A DNA stretch of 64,000 nucleotides, taken from positions 124,001-188,000 of the forward strand of contig NC_009441.1 of NCBI RefSeq assembly GCF_000016645.1, in the 5' to 3' direction. The notes beneath the pieces are model-generated. The model worked only from the letters and a program-made list of their open reading frames with translations, was not told where the DNA came from and searched no databases. Origin of the DNA: Flavobacterium johnsoniae UW101 (GTDB lineage: Bacteria > Bacteroidota > Bacteroidia > Flavobacteriales > Flavobacteriaceae). Every line of letters begins with the position of its first letter. Position 1 is the stretch's first letter. The translations under genes were made by a program, and so were the position numbers. This document shows positions 1 through 9,568 of the stretch, one piece after another.

Positions 1-1846
1 ATTTAAATGGGCGGTTCCACATTTTAAAATTATAATCGTTGCTCAAAACTACATGAACTGCTTCCTGAGCTTTTACATTTGGATTTACAACACCGTCAAG
101 ATCACGAAGTTCTCTATAAAACGGCGGCTGATGATACAATCCTCCAGAAATTCTGAAAACCATATCCATATCCCAATCTGGTTTTATGGCAAATTGCGCT
201 CTCGGACTTACTACAACCTGATTTTTCCCTTCTTCTAAAGCACCCGAAACTTTCCAACTCTGAAAACGTGCTCCAAGATGGTACCAGATTTGGTTTGACC
301 CCAATTGAGATTGTTTATTCCACTGTGCATATCCAGAAAACCTATTAATGGTATTGAAGTTTGTCGCACGAATATCCTGATATGACAAAAGCGGACCTGT
401 ATATGGTGTATACGGCTGATTGTTTTCCGGAAGAATAACTAACGGCGGATTAATAGAAAATCCAGCCGAATCGATCATCTCCCACTCTACAATTCTGTCG
501 CGAATAGACTCTCTGGTATATTTCAATCCAAATTCAAGCTGGCTTTCCTGCCATTCTTTAGTCCCCTTAAGTTCGACATTAGCGATTAAAGCATCTAAAT
601 CGTTTCGTGCGTGATTTAGCTGAGAACCAATTCCGCGGGTAAAATCTATTGACGATGCATTATTTGGGTTTTCAGGATCAATATTCCCTAAACGATATTG
701 TGCCAAAATATCAAAATGTTCTTGTTCTGTTGTATGAAATAAAGAACCTATAAGTTTTAAAGTCAGCGAAGGCGAAACTTTATATGTTGTTTTTAGAGCA
801 CCAAAATAAGTATCATATTGGTCTTTTTCCTGACCTTCATAATAAACCGCAAGCGCCATTGGCTGATCAATAGTTCCAAATTTTGTTTCGCGCGTTAATG
901 GCTGATACAAATATTTATTCTGCGAAATATTCCCTAAAAAGCTCATCTGCCATTTTTCAGAAATATCATAATTTATATTCGTTTGAATATCGGCAAAAGT
1001 GGGCGTATAATTGGTTTGTGTATCCTGACTGTTTACAAGCAGACTATTATTGCGGTAACGAACTCCGGTAACGGCTGACCATTTTTTATTTTTTGAAACT
1101 AAATCGACAGAAGCGCTTCCGCCTAAAAAACTCGCTTCTAGCGAAGCTCCAAACTGTGTTGGTTTTCTATACGTGATATCTAAAACAGATGAAAGTTTAT
1201 CTCCAAATTTGGCCTGAAATCCTCCAGCCGAGAAATCTACGTTTTGAACCAAATCAGTATTGGTAAAACTCAAACCTTCCTGTTGTCCTGAACGAATTAA
1301 AAATGGACGATAGACTTCGACTTCATTTACATAAACTAAATTTTCATCGTAATTACCGCCTCGAACTGCATATTGCGTACTCAATTCATTGTTTGAATTT
1401 ACGCCCGGAAGTGTTTTTAGAATATTTTCTATACCGGCATTTGCGCCAGGAATCTTTTTAATTGTCGCCGTTTCTACAGTTGTAATTCCCTGAACCCGTT
1501 TTCTGTTTTTGGACGAAACAAAAACTTCACCCATTTGTTCCTGCGAATTATTCATTACAGGATTAAAAACAAAAACTTCATTTGGCTTTAAACTTACTGT
1601 AAGGCTGATCATTTTTAAGGAAATATGCGTAAAAATAATCGAAGCTTTTTTATTTGAAATTACTTCAATATCAAAAAAACCATTTACATCAGATTGTGTA
1701 TTATTTTTTCCCGAAGTTATATTGACATTCGAAACCGGATGATTTTCATTATCTAAAATAATACCTTTTACATGAGCGTTTTGAGCAAATGAAATACAAG
1801 TAAAGCACAAGAAAAGTAAAGCGAATATTAACTTGTTTTTATTCAA
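1..1846 (-). CDS. TonB-dependent receptor, partial (C-terminus outside window)
   Basis: This is an outer-membrane active-transport barrel; its substrate is unknown. The reading frame is open from a TTG start at 1846 to the window edge. It begins with a signal peptide ending ISFAQ, then a CarboxypepD_reg-like domain (HVKGIILDNENHPVSNVNI), then a TonB plug (IKKIPGANAGIENILKTLPG, QYAVRGGNYDENLVYVNEVE), followed by barrel strands. No ATG lies near this point in frame. The TTG follows the stop of the upstream M23 peptidase gene by 11 bp, so the two are probably co-transcribed. About 615 residues are visible, and a typical member would continue for roughly 150-200 more. The family is certain from the plug motif; the exact start is less so. 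Confidence 0.9.
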   Translation of the reverse strand, partial: MNKNKLIFALLFLCFTCISFAQNAHVKGIILDNENHPVSNVNITSGKNNTQSDVNGFFDIEVISNKKASIIFTHISLKMISLTVSLKPNEVFVFNPVMNNSQEQMGEVFVSSKNRKRVQGITTVETATIKKIPGANAGIENILKTLPGVNSNNELSTQYAVRGGNYDENLVYVNEVEVYRPFLIRSGQQEGLSFTNTDLVQNVDFSAGGFQAKFGDKLSSVLDITYRKPTQFGASLEASFLGGSASVDLVSKNKKWSAVTGVRYRNNSLLVNSQDTQTNYTPTFADIQTNINYDISEKWQMSFLGNISQNKYLYQPLTRETKFGTIDQPMALAVYYEGQEKDQYDTYFGALKTTYKVSPSLTLKLIGSLFHTTEQEHFDILAQYRLGNIDPENPNNASSIDFTRGIGSQLNHARNDLDALIANVELKGTKEWQESQLEFGLKYTRESIRDRIVEWEMIDSAGFSINPPLVILPENNQPYTPYTGPLLSYQDIRATNFNTINRFSGYAQWNKQSQLGSNQIWYHLGARFQSWKVSGALEEGKNQVVVSPRAQFAIKPDWDMDMVFRISGGLYHQPPFYRELRDLDGVVNPNVKAQEAVHVVLSNDYNFKMWNRPFK

Positions 1847-1857
1847 AGATTTGGGAT

Positions 1858-3537
1858 TTATTTTTGACTTCTAAAAAAATGAGTTTCAAAGATAGTAGAA
1901 TTTCCTACATTATCAACCACTTCAATTTTTAAAAAGTTTTCACCCTCTGTTAAATATTGATCATCAAAAGTATGTGTAATCTTTCTGTTTTTATTTTCAT
2001 ACTCAAATAAAACCCAGCTTCCGTTTAAATATCCGTTATAAGACTTTATTCCAGAGAGAGAGTCGCCAATTGTAAATTCAATTTTTTTCTGATCGCTGAT
2101 CCATTTTCCCTCCACAGGTTTTGTAATTTTTATAACAGGCGGAATAGTATCCAGTACTAATCCATACGTTCCTAATATTTTTGCTTTGGCTGTAAAAACG
2201 TCTCCTTTTCTAATAGTTCCGGTATAACTCGTTCCTTTTCCAATATAAAGCTTATCTCTCAAAGATTCCGGATACAGCGTATCTTTTATTGTTATCGTAA
2301 AATTAGAATGCACCGGAACAGTATCATCGTGAATGTAAACTTTGTTGTTTCGAACATCAAAATTCATATTAAAATCTTCATAGAAAGTCCCGGCTGGAAA
2401 GAAAACTGACATATTGCCTTTTTCAAAATTTGTATCTCTATTGTATTTTACAAAATATTTAGACGTTGAAGGTTCTGCCTGCACAAGCGGTGTTGCTGTA
2501 TCGTATTCAATTGGAACAGTAATTGAATTCTGGTTTCCAAAATAATCAGAAACTTCAATTTTATACGACGAAGCCAGATTGGGCTCAGCCGAAACAATCC
2601 CTCTAAGCGAATCTGTTTTAATGATACTTAATGCAAAAGGCGTTTTCATAAAAAGCTTCTGAACACGCTGACTCGTCTTCTTATATCTCGGATAATCGAT
2701 AAATGCATTGATGTAACGCATTTCATCAAATGAATAGGTGTTAAACTGATAATTGTAATTCTGGTTTCCGTTTAAAAAAGTCGAAACATTAAAAACTCCG
2801 TTTTTATTAAAAGATACATCATCAGTATCAACAGCATTAATCCCAAAACCAATTTTTCCGTTTGTTTTTACTTTTCCGGCTAAATAAGTACCGTCTTTTT
2901 GAAGTGTCATATTAACCAGCAAAGGCTGTTTTGACTGATTAACTGTTGCATTATCTAACGGATAAACATATAAACTTGATAAAGTTGGTTTTTTGGTATC
3001 TTTAATATTTTTATCAAAGCCAAAGAAAATTGGGTTGATTACAAATTCAGTTTTAGAATCACGAATTTCAAAATGAAGATGAGGCCCTTCTGAAGATCCT
3101 GTATTTCCTGAAAGCCCTATTAACTGCCCTTTTGTAACCGGAAGTTCATTTGGTTTTGGAAACATTTCGATTTCATACGCTTTTTCTTTGTAATGGGTTT
3201 TCTTTACGTAATCCAAAATTGGTCCAACAGGTGTCTGCAAATGTCCGTACACAGAAGTATAACCATTTGGATGCGTAACATAAATGCATTTTCCGTTTCC
3301 AAAAGTCGAAATTTTAATTCTTGACACATAACCATCAGCAACCGCGTACACATTTAGTCCTTCTCTTTGATTCGTTTTTAAGTCAAACCCGGCATGAAAA
3401 TGATTTGGTCTTAACTCGCCAAAATTACCGGAAAGCTGCATTGGAATATCAAGCGGCGGACGGAAATAGTCTTTAGGATATTGGGTTTGAGCGAATATAA
3501 AATTACAAATCAAAAGGGTAAGTACAGAAAATCTCAT
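1858..3537 (-). CDS. M23 family metallopeptidase (LytM domain), exported
   Basis: This is a predicted periplasmic or surface peptidoglycan endopeptidase. The N-terminal signal peptide (MRFSVLTLLICNFIFAQ) is followed directly by a LytM domain with both zinc-binding motifs intact: HxxxD in NHFHAGFDLK and HxH in EGPHLHFEIRD. The long C-terminal half (about residues 220-559) is beta-rich and of unknown role; it ends with a Bacteroidota-type bacterial-Ig-like stretch (VVDNVGNST). I chose the ATG at 3537. A further upstream TTG at 3606 lies against a TATATTTG -7 box (3603-3596, minus strand) and would be untranslated leader. It is upstream of, and close to, the TonB receptor gene. Complete catalytic ligands argue for an active enzyme rather than a degenerate NlpD/EnvC-type activator. 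Confidence 0.9.
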   Translation of the reverse strand: MRFSVLTLLICNFIFAQTQYPKDYFRPPLDIPMQLSGNFGELRPNHFHAGFDLKTNQREGLNVYAVADGYVSRIKISTFGNGKCIYVTHPNGYTSVYGHLQTPVGPILDYVKKTHYKEKAYEIEMFPKPNELPVTKGQLIGLSGNTGSSEGPHLHFEIRDSKTEFVINPIFFGFDKNIKDTKKPTLSSLYVYPLDNATVNQSKQPLLVNMTLQKDGTYLAGKVKTNGKIGFGINAVDTDDVSFNKNGVFNVSTFLNGNQNYNYQFNTYSFDEMRYINAFIDYPRYKKTSQRVQKLFMKTPFALSIIKTDSLRGIVSAEPNLASSYKIEVSDYFGNQNSITVPIEYDTATPLVQAEPSTSKYFVKYNRDTNFEKGNMSVFFPAGTFYEDFNMNFDVRNNKVYIHDDTVPVHSNFTITIKDTLYPESLRDKLYIGKGTSYTGTIRKGDVFTAKAKILGTYGLVLDTIPPVIKITKPVEGKWISDQKKIEFTIGDSLSGIKSYNGYLNGSWVLFEYENKNRKITHTFDDQYLTEGENFLKIEVVDNVGNSTIFETHFFRSQK

Positions 3538-3659
3538 AAGCAACATTTTTGCTAAGATAAGCAAAAAAAAAGCAATTAAAGCAAGAAAAAAACTACAAAT
3601 ATACAATTCATTGAATTACATCTATTTATCTATTTTAATGTAAAAAATTCGATAAAAAA

Positions 3660-3689
3660 TTGCATTAATAAAAAGGAATATTAACTTTG
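3660..3689 (+). promoter_or_regulatory. Bacteroidota promoter for the coiled-coil/zapA operon
   Basis: TTG at 3660-3662, exactly 19 bases, then TAACTTTG at 3682-3689. This is a full match to the phylum consensus TTG-N19-TAnnTTTG. It lies 28 bp before the start at 3718. Confidence 0.85.
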
Positions 3690-3717
3690 TAGGATTAAGT
3701 AATGAATAGGATGTATA

Positions 3718-4008
3718 ATGAGTGTACTTGCAGAAATAATTGATACTCTTGAATATAAAGTCGAAAAGCTTTTTGAAAAATCAAAAGGCCTGGAGAAAAA
3801 TAATCAGGAATTACGATTAGAACTAGCCAAAGCTGCGCAAATTATCCAGAAACAATCTGAGGAAATGGAAGCTTTGAAAAAGCAATATGAAACACTTAAG
3901 ATAGCCAATTCGTTACTTGGCAGCGACAATAACAAGAGAGAGACAAAGCTTAAAATAAATTCATTAATTCGCGAAATTGATTACTGTATAGCGCAACTAT
4001 CAGATTAA
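3718..4008 (+). CDS. small coiled-coil protein upstream of ZapA
   Basis: A 96-residue, almost wholly helical protein rich in Lys, Glu, Gln and Leu, with heptad spacing across residues 10-70 (for example LEYKVEKLFEKSKGLEKNNQ). There is no signal peptide or catalytic motif. Its stop precedes the zapA ATG by 4 bp, so the two are translationally linked. Position and coiled-coil character suggest a ZapB-like partner at the division ring, but that is inference from context and I see no diagnostic motif. The start follows a clear promoter at 3660-3689. Confidence 0.85.
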   Translation: MSVLAEIIDTLEYKVEKLFEKSKGLEKNNQELRLELAKAAQIIQKQSEEMEALKKQYETLKIANSLLGSDNNKRETKLKINSLIREIDYCIAQLSD

Positions 4009-4012
4009 CAAC

Positions 4013-4306
4013 ATGGACGGAAAGCTTAGAATTAAAATATCAATTGCAGACCGTGTTTACCCACTTACGGTTGAACCCGCTCAGGAAGAAGGCCTTAGAA
4101 GCGCCTCAAAAAAAATTGATGCCATGATTAAGCAATTCGAAGAAAGCTACGCAGTACGCGATAAACAAGATGTTCTGGCTATGTGTGCATTACAATTTGC
4201 ATCGCAGGTAGAACAAAAACAAATCGATAACGCAATCGATGGCGAAGAAACTATCGAAAGAATTAAAAGATTAAATTCGCTTTTAGATCAATATCTCGAA
4301 AATTAA
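4013..4306 (+). CDS. zapA: cell division protein ZapA
   Basis: A 97-residue cytoplasmic FtsZ-ring-associated protein that promotes bundling of FtsZ filaments. The N-terminal part has the ZapA pattern (RIKISIADRVYPLTVEPAQE, then ASKKIDAMIKQFEE) and the C-terminal half is a coiled coil (SQVEQKQIDNAIDGEETIER, LNSLLDQYLEN), as expected for the dimer or tetramer. The length is typical. It is second in a short operon behind a coiled-coil protein, and a 6S RNA gene follows within 25 bp, the same zapA-6S order known in gammaproteobacteria. Confidence 0.92.
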   Translation: MDGKLRIKISIADRVYPLTVEPAQEEGLRSASKKIDAMIKQFEESYAVRDKQDVLAMCALQFASQVEQKQIDNAIDGEETIERIKRLNSLLDQYLEN

Positions 4307-4330
4307 ACGTTCTTTACAGAAACTAAGATA

Positions 4331-4490
4331 CTGCCTACATTAGTTCACAATTGGTAAACTCAACACTAACAATTTAGAATGAGCAAATCGTCGCTACTAT
4401 AGTATGCCCAGCTTTGACCGGGAAACTTGAACAGTGAGTTAGCTCAAAACTTGTCTTTACGAGTTTATTCAAGCAATTAATGTAGGCTTT
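4331..4490 (+). ncRNA. ssrS: 6S RNA (6S-Flavo type)
   Basis: The closing stem is a perfect 10-bp match: GCCTACATTA at 4333-4342 pairs with TAATGTAGGC at 4478-4487, followed directly by seven T (4488-4494), giving a rho-independent end. The roughly 155-nt span, the imperfect internal pairing and the place directly behind zapA fit the 6S-Flavo RNA, which binds the housekeeping RNA polymerase as a promoter mimic. I identified it from terminal stem, length and synteny; I did not score it against a covariance model. Ends are approximate by a few bases. Confidence 0.8.
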
Positions 4491-4514
4491 TTTTATATAT
4501 AAACCCTAACAAAC

Positions 4515-6074
4515 ATGGACATCATAACGATCATTATTGGTATTGTAGGTATTGCGGCAGGTTTTGCAATAGCTAAAATTATCGAGAAAAGTAATATTTC
4601 AAACCTAATCAAAAACGCTAAAAAAGAAGCAGCTTCCATTTTAAAAGATGCTAATTTAGAAGCCGAAAACATAAAAAAAGACAAAATACTTCAGGCAAAA
4701 GAGCGTTTTATCGAGTTAAAATCTGAACACGAACAAGTTATTTTAGCACGCGATAAAAAAGTGGCCGAAGTAGAAAAAAGAGTGCGTGACAAAGAATCTC
4801 AGGTTTCTAACGAACTTTCGAAAGCTAAAAAAGTCAATGACGAGTTTGAAGCTAAAACTGCTGAATACAACAACAAAATTGAAGTTCTGGATAAAAAACA
4901 AGCCGAAGTAGACAAATTACACAAAAGTCAATTACAGCAGCTTGAAGTTATTTCCGGACTTTCTGCAGAAGAAGCAAAAGAACAATTAGTTGAAGGTTTA
5001 AAAGCTGAGGCTAAAACCAAAGCTATGTCTCATATTCAGGAAACTATTGAAGAGGCAAAACTTACTGCGCAGCAGGAAGCTAAAAAAATCATCATTAATA
5101 CTATTCAAAGAGTTGGAACTGAAGAAGCGGTTGAAAACTGCGTTTCTGTTTTTAACATTGAATCTGACGATGTAAAAGGACGTATTATTGGTCGTGAAGG
5201 TCGTAACATTAGAGCTCTTGAAGCTGCAACCGGAGTTGAAATCATTGTTGATGATACACCGGAAGCTATTATCCTTTCTTGTTTTGACCCGGTTCGTAGA
5301 GAAATTGCACGTTTGTCTTTGCACAAATTAGTAACTGACGGACGTATTCACCCTGCAAGAATTGAAGAAGTTGTTGCTAAAACAGCAAAACAAATCGACG
5401 ACGAAATTATCGAAGTTGGAAAACGTACCGTAATCGATTTAGGAATTCACGGTTTACACCCTGAATTAATCAAAGTGGTTGGTAGAATGAAATACCGTTC
5501 TTCTTACGGACAAAACTTATTACAGCACTCTAGAGAAGTTTCTAAACTTTGCGGTATCATGGCAGCCGAATTAGGCTTAAATGTAAAACTGGCAAAAAGA
5601 GCAGGTTTACTCCACGATATTGGAAAAGTGCCGGATACAGAAAGTGATTTACCACACGCATTATTAGGTATGCAGTGGGCTGAGAAATACGGCGAAAAAG
5701 ACGAGGTTTGCAACGCAATTGGAGCTCACCACGACGAAATCGAAATGAAATCATTATTATCACCAATCGTTCAGGTTTGTGATGCTATTTCAGGAGCAAG
5801 ACCAGGCGCAAGACGTCAGGTTCTGGATTCATACATTCAGCGTTTAAAAGATCTTGAAGATGTAGCTTACGGATTCAGCGGTGTTAAAAATGCTTACGCA
5901 ATTCAGGCTGGTAGAGAATTACGTGTAATCGTAGAAAGCGAAAAAGTTTCTGATGACAATGCAGCAAACTTATCATTTGAGATTTCACAAAAAATTCAAA
6001 CTGAAATGACTTACCCAGGTCAGGTAAAAGTTACTGTAATTAGAGAAACAAGAGCAGTTAATATTGCAAAATAA
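4515..6074 (+). CDS. rny: ribonuclease Y
   Basis: A 519-residue membrane-anchored endoribonuclease that starts mRNA decay. Order seen: an N-terminal membrane helix ([20 protein letters not shown], about 4-23), a long charged coiled coil (about 30-200), a KH RNA-binding domain with the GxxG-type loop ([20 protein letters not shown], about 216-235), then an HD domain with HSREVSK and LLHDIGK (about 336-370) and a later HHDE. All expected metal-binding residues are visible and the length is typical. The start follows the 6S RNA terminator by about 20 bp and is the first ATG before the membrane helix. A strong terminator follows at 6096. Confidence 0.97.
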
Positions 6075-6095
6075 ATTACGCTCTCGATATTATAT

Positions 6096-6127
6096 AAAAA
6101 AAGGCTGTCGTGTTGACAGCCTTTTTT
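6096..6127 (+). terminator. rho-independent terminator after rny (bidirectional)
   Basis: AAGGCTGTC (6101-6109), a 5-nt loop, then GACAGCCTT (6115-6123) and a T run. The upstream A run lets it also serve the convergent kinase gene. Confidence 0.9.
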
Positions 6128-6141
6128 ATTGCTTTTATATT

Positions 6142-7662
6142 TTAAAGATCATTAAAAACGATTTTAAAGCTCGTTCCTACTCCAACCTCACTTTCTACCG
6201 AAACTGTTCCTTTCATCGCCTCTATTTGGTTTCTGGTAATATACAAACCAATTCCCCTTGCTTCCTGATGCTTGTGAAATGTTTTATACATGCCAAATAA
6301 CAAATCGCCGTATACTTTTAAATCGATTCCTAAACCGTTATCTGTAATTTTTAATGATTTATAGCCCTCAGGCTCAATTCCAAAATCAAAAACAATAACA
6401 GGTTCGCGGTCCGGATGTGCATATTTTATGGCATTTGTTGTAAAATTCAGTAAAACACTCTCCAGATAAGCCGGATTAAAATTAATCGTTAAATACTGCG
6501 GTACATTATTTACAATCGTAACTTTCTTTTGATTGTCATAACCTTTTATAGTCGAAATTGTTTTTTCAATGTATTCGTGAAGCTTTAAAGGCTCAACGGC
6601 AATATTAATGTTACTTTGTGTTTTTACAATCTGCGTTAAATTAGAAATGGTTTCATTTAAATCATTCGAAACTGTACGAAGATGTTCTAACATTTCTGTA
6701 ACTGTTTCTTTATCACCATCAGCATCAATAAAATCTAAAATTGATTTTATATTTCCTGCCTGTGTGTTTAAATTATGAGAAACAATATGCGAAAAATTCA
6801 ACAGTCTGCTGTTTTGATCGCTGTACAGTTTCATTGTTTTTAAAAGTTCTAATTCTTTTTCCTTTTGGGCCGAAACATCTGTGTGGGTTCCAATTACACG
6901 TAATGGTTTTCCGTTTTGATCACGTTTAATGACTTTCCCTCTATCCAAAATCCATTTATAATTACCGCTTGAAGTCATTACGCGATGGTAATTTTCATAA
7001 TATGGAATTTTATTATCAAAGTGTTCCCTGATATCTGAATAATATTTTGGAAGATCATCCGGATGCACGATTTTATCCCAGCGTTCAGGATCATCAAATA
7101 TATCTGTCGATTCTAATTCTAAAATTTTAAGTGAAAGTGAAGAATAAAAAACATTATTGGTTACCATATCCCAATCCCAAATTCCGGCAGTTGACGCTTC
7201 AAGAGCAAACTGAAAACGTTCTTCAGAAATACGAAGTTTTTCTTCTTTATCTTTTAATTCCGTAATATCCGAAATGTGTCCAAAAAAACTCACTCTGTTA
7301 TCAGGAGACAATTCTGTTTTTGCAGAAACCTTAAACCAGCGAAGACCTTTTTTAGGCAGAACAGCCCTAAATTCAATCTGCCATGGTTCTATTTCTTTTC
7401 TTGCTTTTACTAATGACTGAAAAAAAAGTTCGCGGTCCTGTCCTAAGATTCTTTCGTAAATAGTAAGTTTTATATCGTCAGTAAATTCATTTACAGAAAG
7501 TTCAAAAATTTCATCTGCTGACTTACTAACCAATGGGAAAGTGTAGTTATTATCACTGTCAATAATAAACTGAAAAATCAAATCCGGCATTTCAGCAAAT
7601 AACTTTCTGTAAAAATTATTTATCTCTAAGCAATCCTCATTACTATATAAATCAAAAACCAT
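6142..7662 (-). CDS. PAS-domain sensor histidine kinase
   Basis: A 506-residue soluble kinase without a predicted membrane segment. Two PAS/PAC units are visible: residues about 10-135, ending FFGHISDITELKDKE, and about 145-275 (ALEASTAGIWDWDMVTNNVF to VIGTHTDVSAQKEKE). The phospho-acceptor region is FSHIVSHNLNTQAGNI, with His in the HN variant box common in Bacteroidota. The ATPase domain shows N (NFTTNAIKYAHPD), G1 (DNGLGIDL) and G2 (ARGIGLYITRNQIEAMKG) boxes. No receiver domain or adjacent response regulator is present, so it is an orphan kinase. The signal sensed is unknown; two PAS domains with no export signal suggest a cytoplasmic cue. Confidence 0.92.
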   Translation of the reverse strand: MVFDLYSNEDCLEINNFYRKLFAEMPDLIFQFIIDSDNNYTFPLVSKSADEIFELSVNEFTDDIKLTIYERILGQDRELFFQSLVKARKEIEPWQIEFRAVLPKKGLRWFKVSAKTELSPDNRVSFFGHISDITELKDKEEKLRISEERFQFALEASTAGIWDWDMVTNNVFYSSLSLKILELESTDIFDDPERWDKIVHPDDLPKYYSDIREHFDNKIPYYENYHRVMTSSGNYKWILDRGKVIKRDQNGKPLRVIGTHTDVSAQKEKELELLKTMKLYSDQNSRLLNFSHIVSHNLNTQAGNIKSILDFIDADGDKETVTEMLEHLRTVSNDLNETISNLTQIVKTQSNINIAVEPLKLHEYIEKTISTIKGYDNQKKVTIVNNVPQYLTINFNPAYLESVLLNFTTNAIKYAHPDREPVIVFDFGIEPEGYKSLKITDNGLGIDLKVYGDLLFGMYKTFHKHQEARGIGLYITRNQIEAMKGTVSVESEVGVGTSFKIVFNDL

Positions 7663-7804
7663 ATATCGCTATTTAAGTAAATAATACTATACTAAAACCG
7701 AGCCACTGAATACTCAAAAATCAATGTAATTTATTTGCTTTAACGTAGAATTTTAATACAAGGTATTAATTTTTGATTTAAATATTAACAACCTTTCAAA
7801 AAAA

Positions 7805-8701
7805 TTATCTGCGCGGATGGTAGGAATGCATTACTTCTTTTAAGAAACTCCTGTCTAAGTGAACATAGATTTCAGTAGTGGTAATCGATTCATGACCCAG
7901 CATGAGCTGAATCGACCTTAAATCTGCACCGTTTTCTAACAAATGAGTAGCAAAAGAATGACGCAAAGTGTGCGGGCTTATACTTTTATTTAAATTTATT
8001 TTTACTGCCAGATCTTTTATAATTGTAAAAATCATAGCACGGGTAAGCTGATTTCCTCTTCGGTTTAAAAATAAGGTATCTTCACAGCCTTTTTTTATAT
8101 TAAGATGAACTCTTACTTCGTTTTGATAGATTTGAATATATTTTTGAGTTAATTTTCCAATTGGAACAAAACGTTCTTTGTTTCCTTTTCCGGTAATTTT
8201 TATAAAACCTTCATCAAAATACAGATCAGATATTTTAAGCGAAACCAATTCAGAAACCCGAAGTCCGCATCCGTAAAGACTTTCCAAAATGGCACGATTA
8301 CGTTCTCCTTCATTACTGCTTAAATCAATTGCATCAATTAGAGCATCAATTTCTTTTACAGCTAAAGTATCAGGAAGCTTTCTTCCGGTTTTAGGACTTT
8401 CTATTAATTCCAGCGGACTATCATTTCGATAATCTTCAAAAACCAAATAGCTGAAAAAACTTTTTAATCCTGAAATAATTCGCGCCTGAGACCTTGGATT
8501 AACTTCTTTAGAAATGGCATATATAAATTGCTGGATAGTTTCATCTGTAATTTTTAAAGGCGAAACTTCAATTTGATTCGTTTCTAAAAAAAGACATAAT
8601 CTCTCGATATCAAAGCTGTAATTTTCAATTGTATTTTTAGACAAACCTCTCTCTATCCTTAAATACGACTGATAATCTTTTATATAATTATTCCATTTCA
8701 T
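7805..8701 (-). CDS. xerD: tyrosine recombinase XerD
   Basis: A 298-residue site-specific recombinase that resolves chromosome dimers at dif with XerC and FtsK. The N-terminal SAM-like core-binding domain (YQSYLRIERGLSKNTIENYS) is followed by the catalytic domain with Arg (GCGLRVSELVSL), the HxxR block (SPHTLRHSFATHLLENGADL), the second His (LMLGHESITTTEIYVH) and the nucleophile Tyr in that same segment. I used the ATG at 8701; a TTG 18 bp upstream is less likely. xerD close to aroQ (11098) matches what I recall of flavobacterial gene order, with three barrel genes between them here. XerC is closely related, so the D assignment rests on sequence feel and context. Confidence 0.9.
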   Translation of the reverse strand: MKWNNYIKDYQSYLRIERGLSKNTIENYSFDIERLCLFLETNQIEVSPLKITDETIQQFIYAISKEVNPRSQARIISGLKSFFSYLVFEDYRNDSPLELIESPKTGRKLPDTLAVKEIDALIDAIDLSSNEGERNRAILESLYGCGLRVSELVSLKISDLYFDEGFIKITGKGNKERFVPIGKLTQKYIQIYQNEVRVHLNIKKGCEDTLFLNRRGNQLTRAMIFTIIKDLAVKINLNKSISPHTLRHSFATHLLENGADLRSIQLMLGHESITTTEIYVHLDRSFLKEVMHSYHPRR

Positions 8702-8730
8702 ATTTACAAAGTAAAACAATTTTGATCATA

Positions 8731-8757
8731 AAAAAACCTTCCTAAATTAGGAAGGTT
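8731..8757 (-). terminator. terminator of the 9365 barrel gene
   Basis: Read on the minus strand: AACCTTCCTA, a 3-nt loop, TAGGAAGGTT, then a T run. It lies just past the stop at 8781. Confidence 0.85.
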
Positions 8758-8780
8758 CTAAAATATTAAAAGAGATCTTA

Positions 8781-9365
8781 TTAGAACTTATAAGCAAAAG
8801 ATAAAGCTAAAACGCTGTTTTTTGCACTGTCATAATAATCGCCTTCATTTTCGATATCTGCATTATCTGCAAGAGGAGATAAACCAATTGTATAACGTAA
8901 GTTAACAGAAACATTATCTGTAAAATGATAACCAGCTCCTAAATTGAAACCAAAATCTACAGTTTTAAAACCATCTTTAACGTCTTCACCGTTAGATTTT
9001 GCAGATAATAAGATTCCAAGTTGTGGACCAGCTTCTACACTAAATTTTTCTACTATGTAATATTTAGCTAAAACTGGGATATTCAAGTAATTTGTTTTAA
9101 CATCAAAATCTCCTAAAAATGCACCACCATCAAATTTGGTTCCTTGAGTAGAGAACAAAAGTTCTGGCTGGATAGCTAATTTTTCAATGATTTTAATTTC
9201 GGCAAAACCTCCAACATGGAAACCTACCAAAGCTTTAGTATCACTAACATCACCACCTGCCCAATTTGAAAGGTTAAGACCTCCTTTTACACCAAATCTT
9301 GTTTGTTGAGCGTTAGCAAAACTAAATGTCATTACTGCAATCGCAGCTAAAATAATTTTCTTCAT
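8781..9365 (-). CDS. outer membrane beta-barrel protein (OMP_b-brl_2 / porin-like)
   Basis: A 194-residue exported barrel. The signal peptide MKKIILAAIAVMTFSFANAQ is followed by FGVKGGLNLSNWAGGD, an alternating strand pattern (IKIIEKLAIQPELLFSTQG, YLNIPVLAKYYIVEKFSVEA) and a C-terminal strand ending in Phe (SVLALSFAYKF), the usual barrel-assembly signature. I took the ATG at 9365 because the signal peptide begins there; a -7 box TATATTTG (9400-9393, minus strand) lies upstream. It is clearly paralogous to the gene at 10411. Function beyond a small structural or adhesion-type barrel is not apparent. Confidence 0.9.
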   Translation of the reverse strand: MKKIILAAIAVMTFSFANAQQTRFGVKGGLNLSNWAGGDVSDTKALVGFHVGGFAEIKIIEKLAIQPELLFSTQGTKFDGGAFLGDFDVKTNYLNIPVLAKYYIVEKFSVEAGPQLGILLSAKSNGEDVKDGFKTVDFGFNLGAGYHFTDNVSVNLRYTIGLSPLADNADIENEGDYYDSAKNSVLALSFAYKF

Positions 9366-9512
9366 TACAATTTGTTTTGGGTTATTAATTTTCAAATATA
9401 AAAATATTCTTCATAATTCTACATTAGGAATTTAACAAATAAAATAGTAATAAGCCCTTAAATTGTTAAGTTAAAATTAATTGATTTTAAAAACACTGTA
9501 TTCTCGCAAATA

Positions 9513-9543
9513 AAAAAAGCCTTCCTCAAATTGAGAAAGGCCT
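9513..9543 (-). terminator. terminator of the 10129 barrel gene
   Basis: Minus strand: GCCTTTCTC, a 5-nt loop, GAGGAAGGC, then seven T. It begins about 25 bp after the stop at 9569. Confidence 0.85.
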
Positions 9544-9568
9544 TTAAAAAAACTAACTAAATATCTTA

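Noticed and set aside
6064-6300. 78-codon plus-strand frame across the end of rny
   Set aside because: It runs through the terminator and antisense to the histidine kinase gene.
7805-8701. Integrase of a mobile element
   Set aside because: Sequence and length match chromosomal XerD, no attachment site or cargo genes are present, and neighbours are housekeeping genes.
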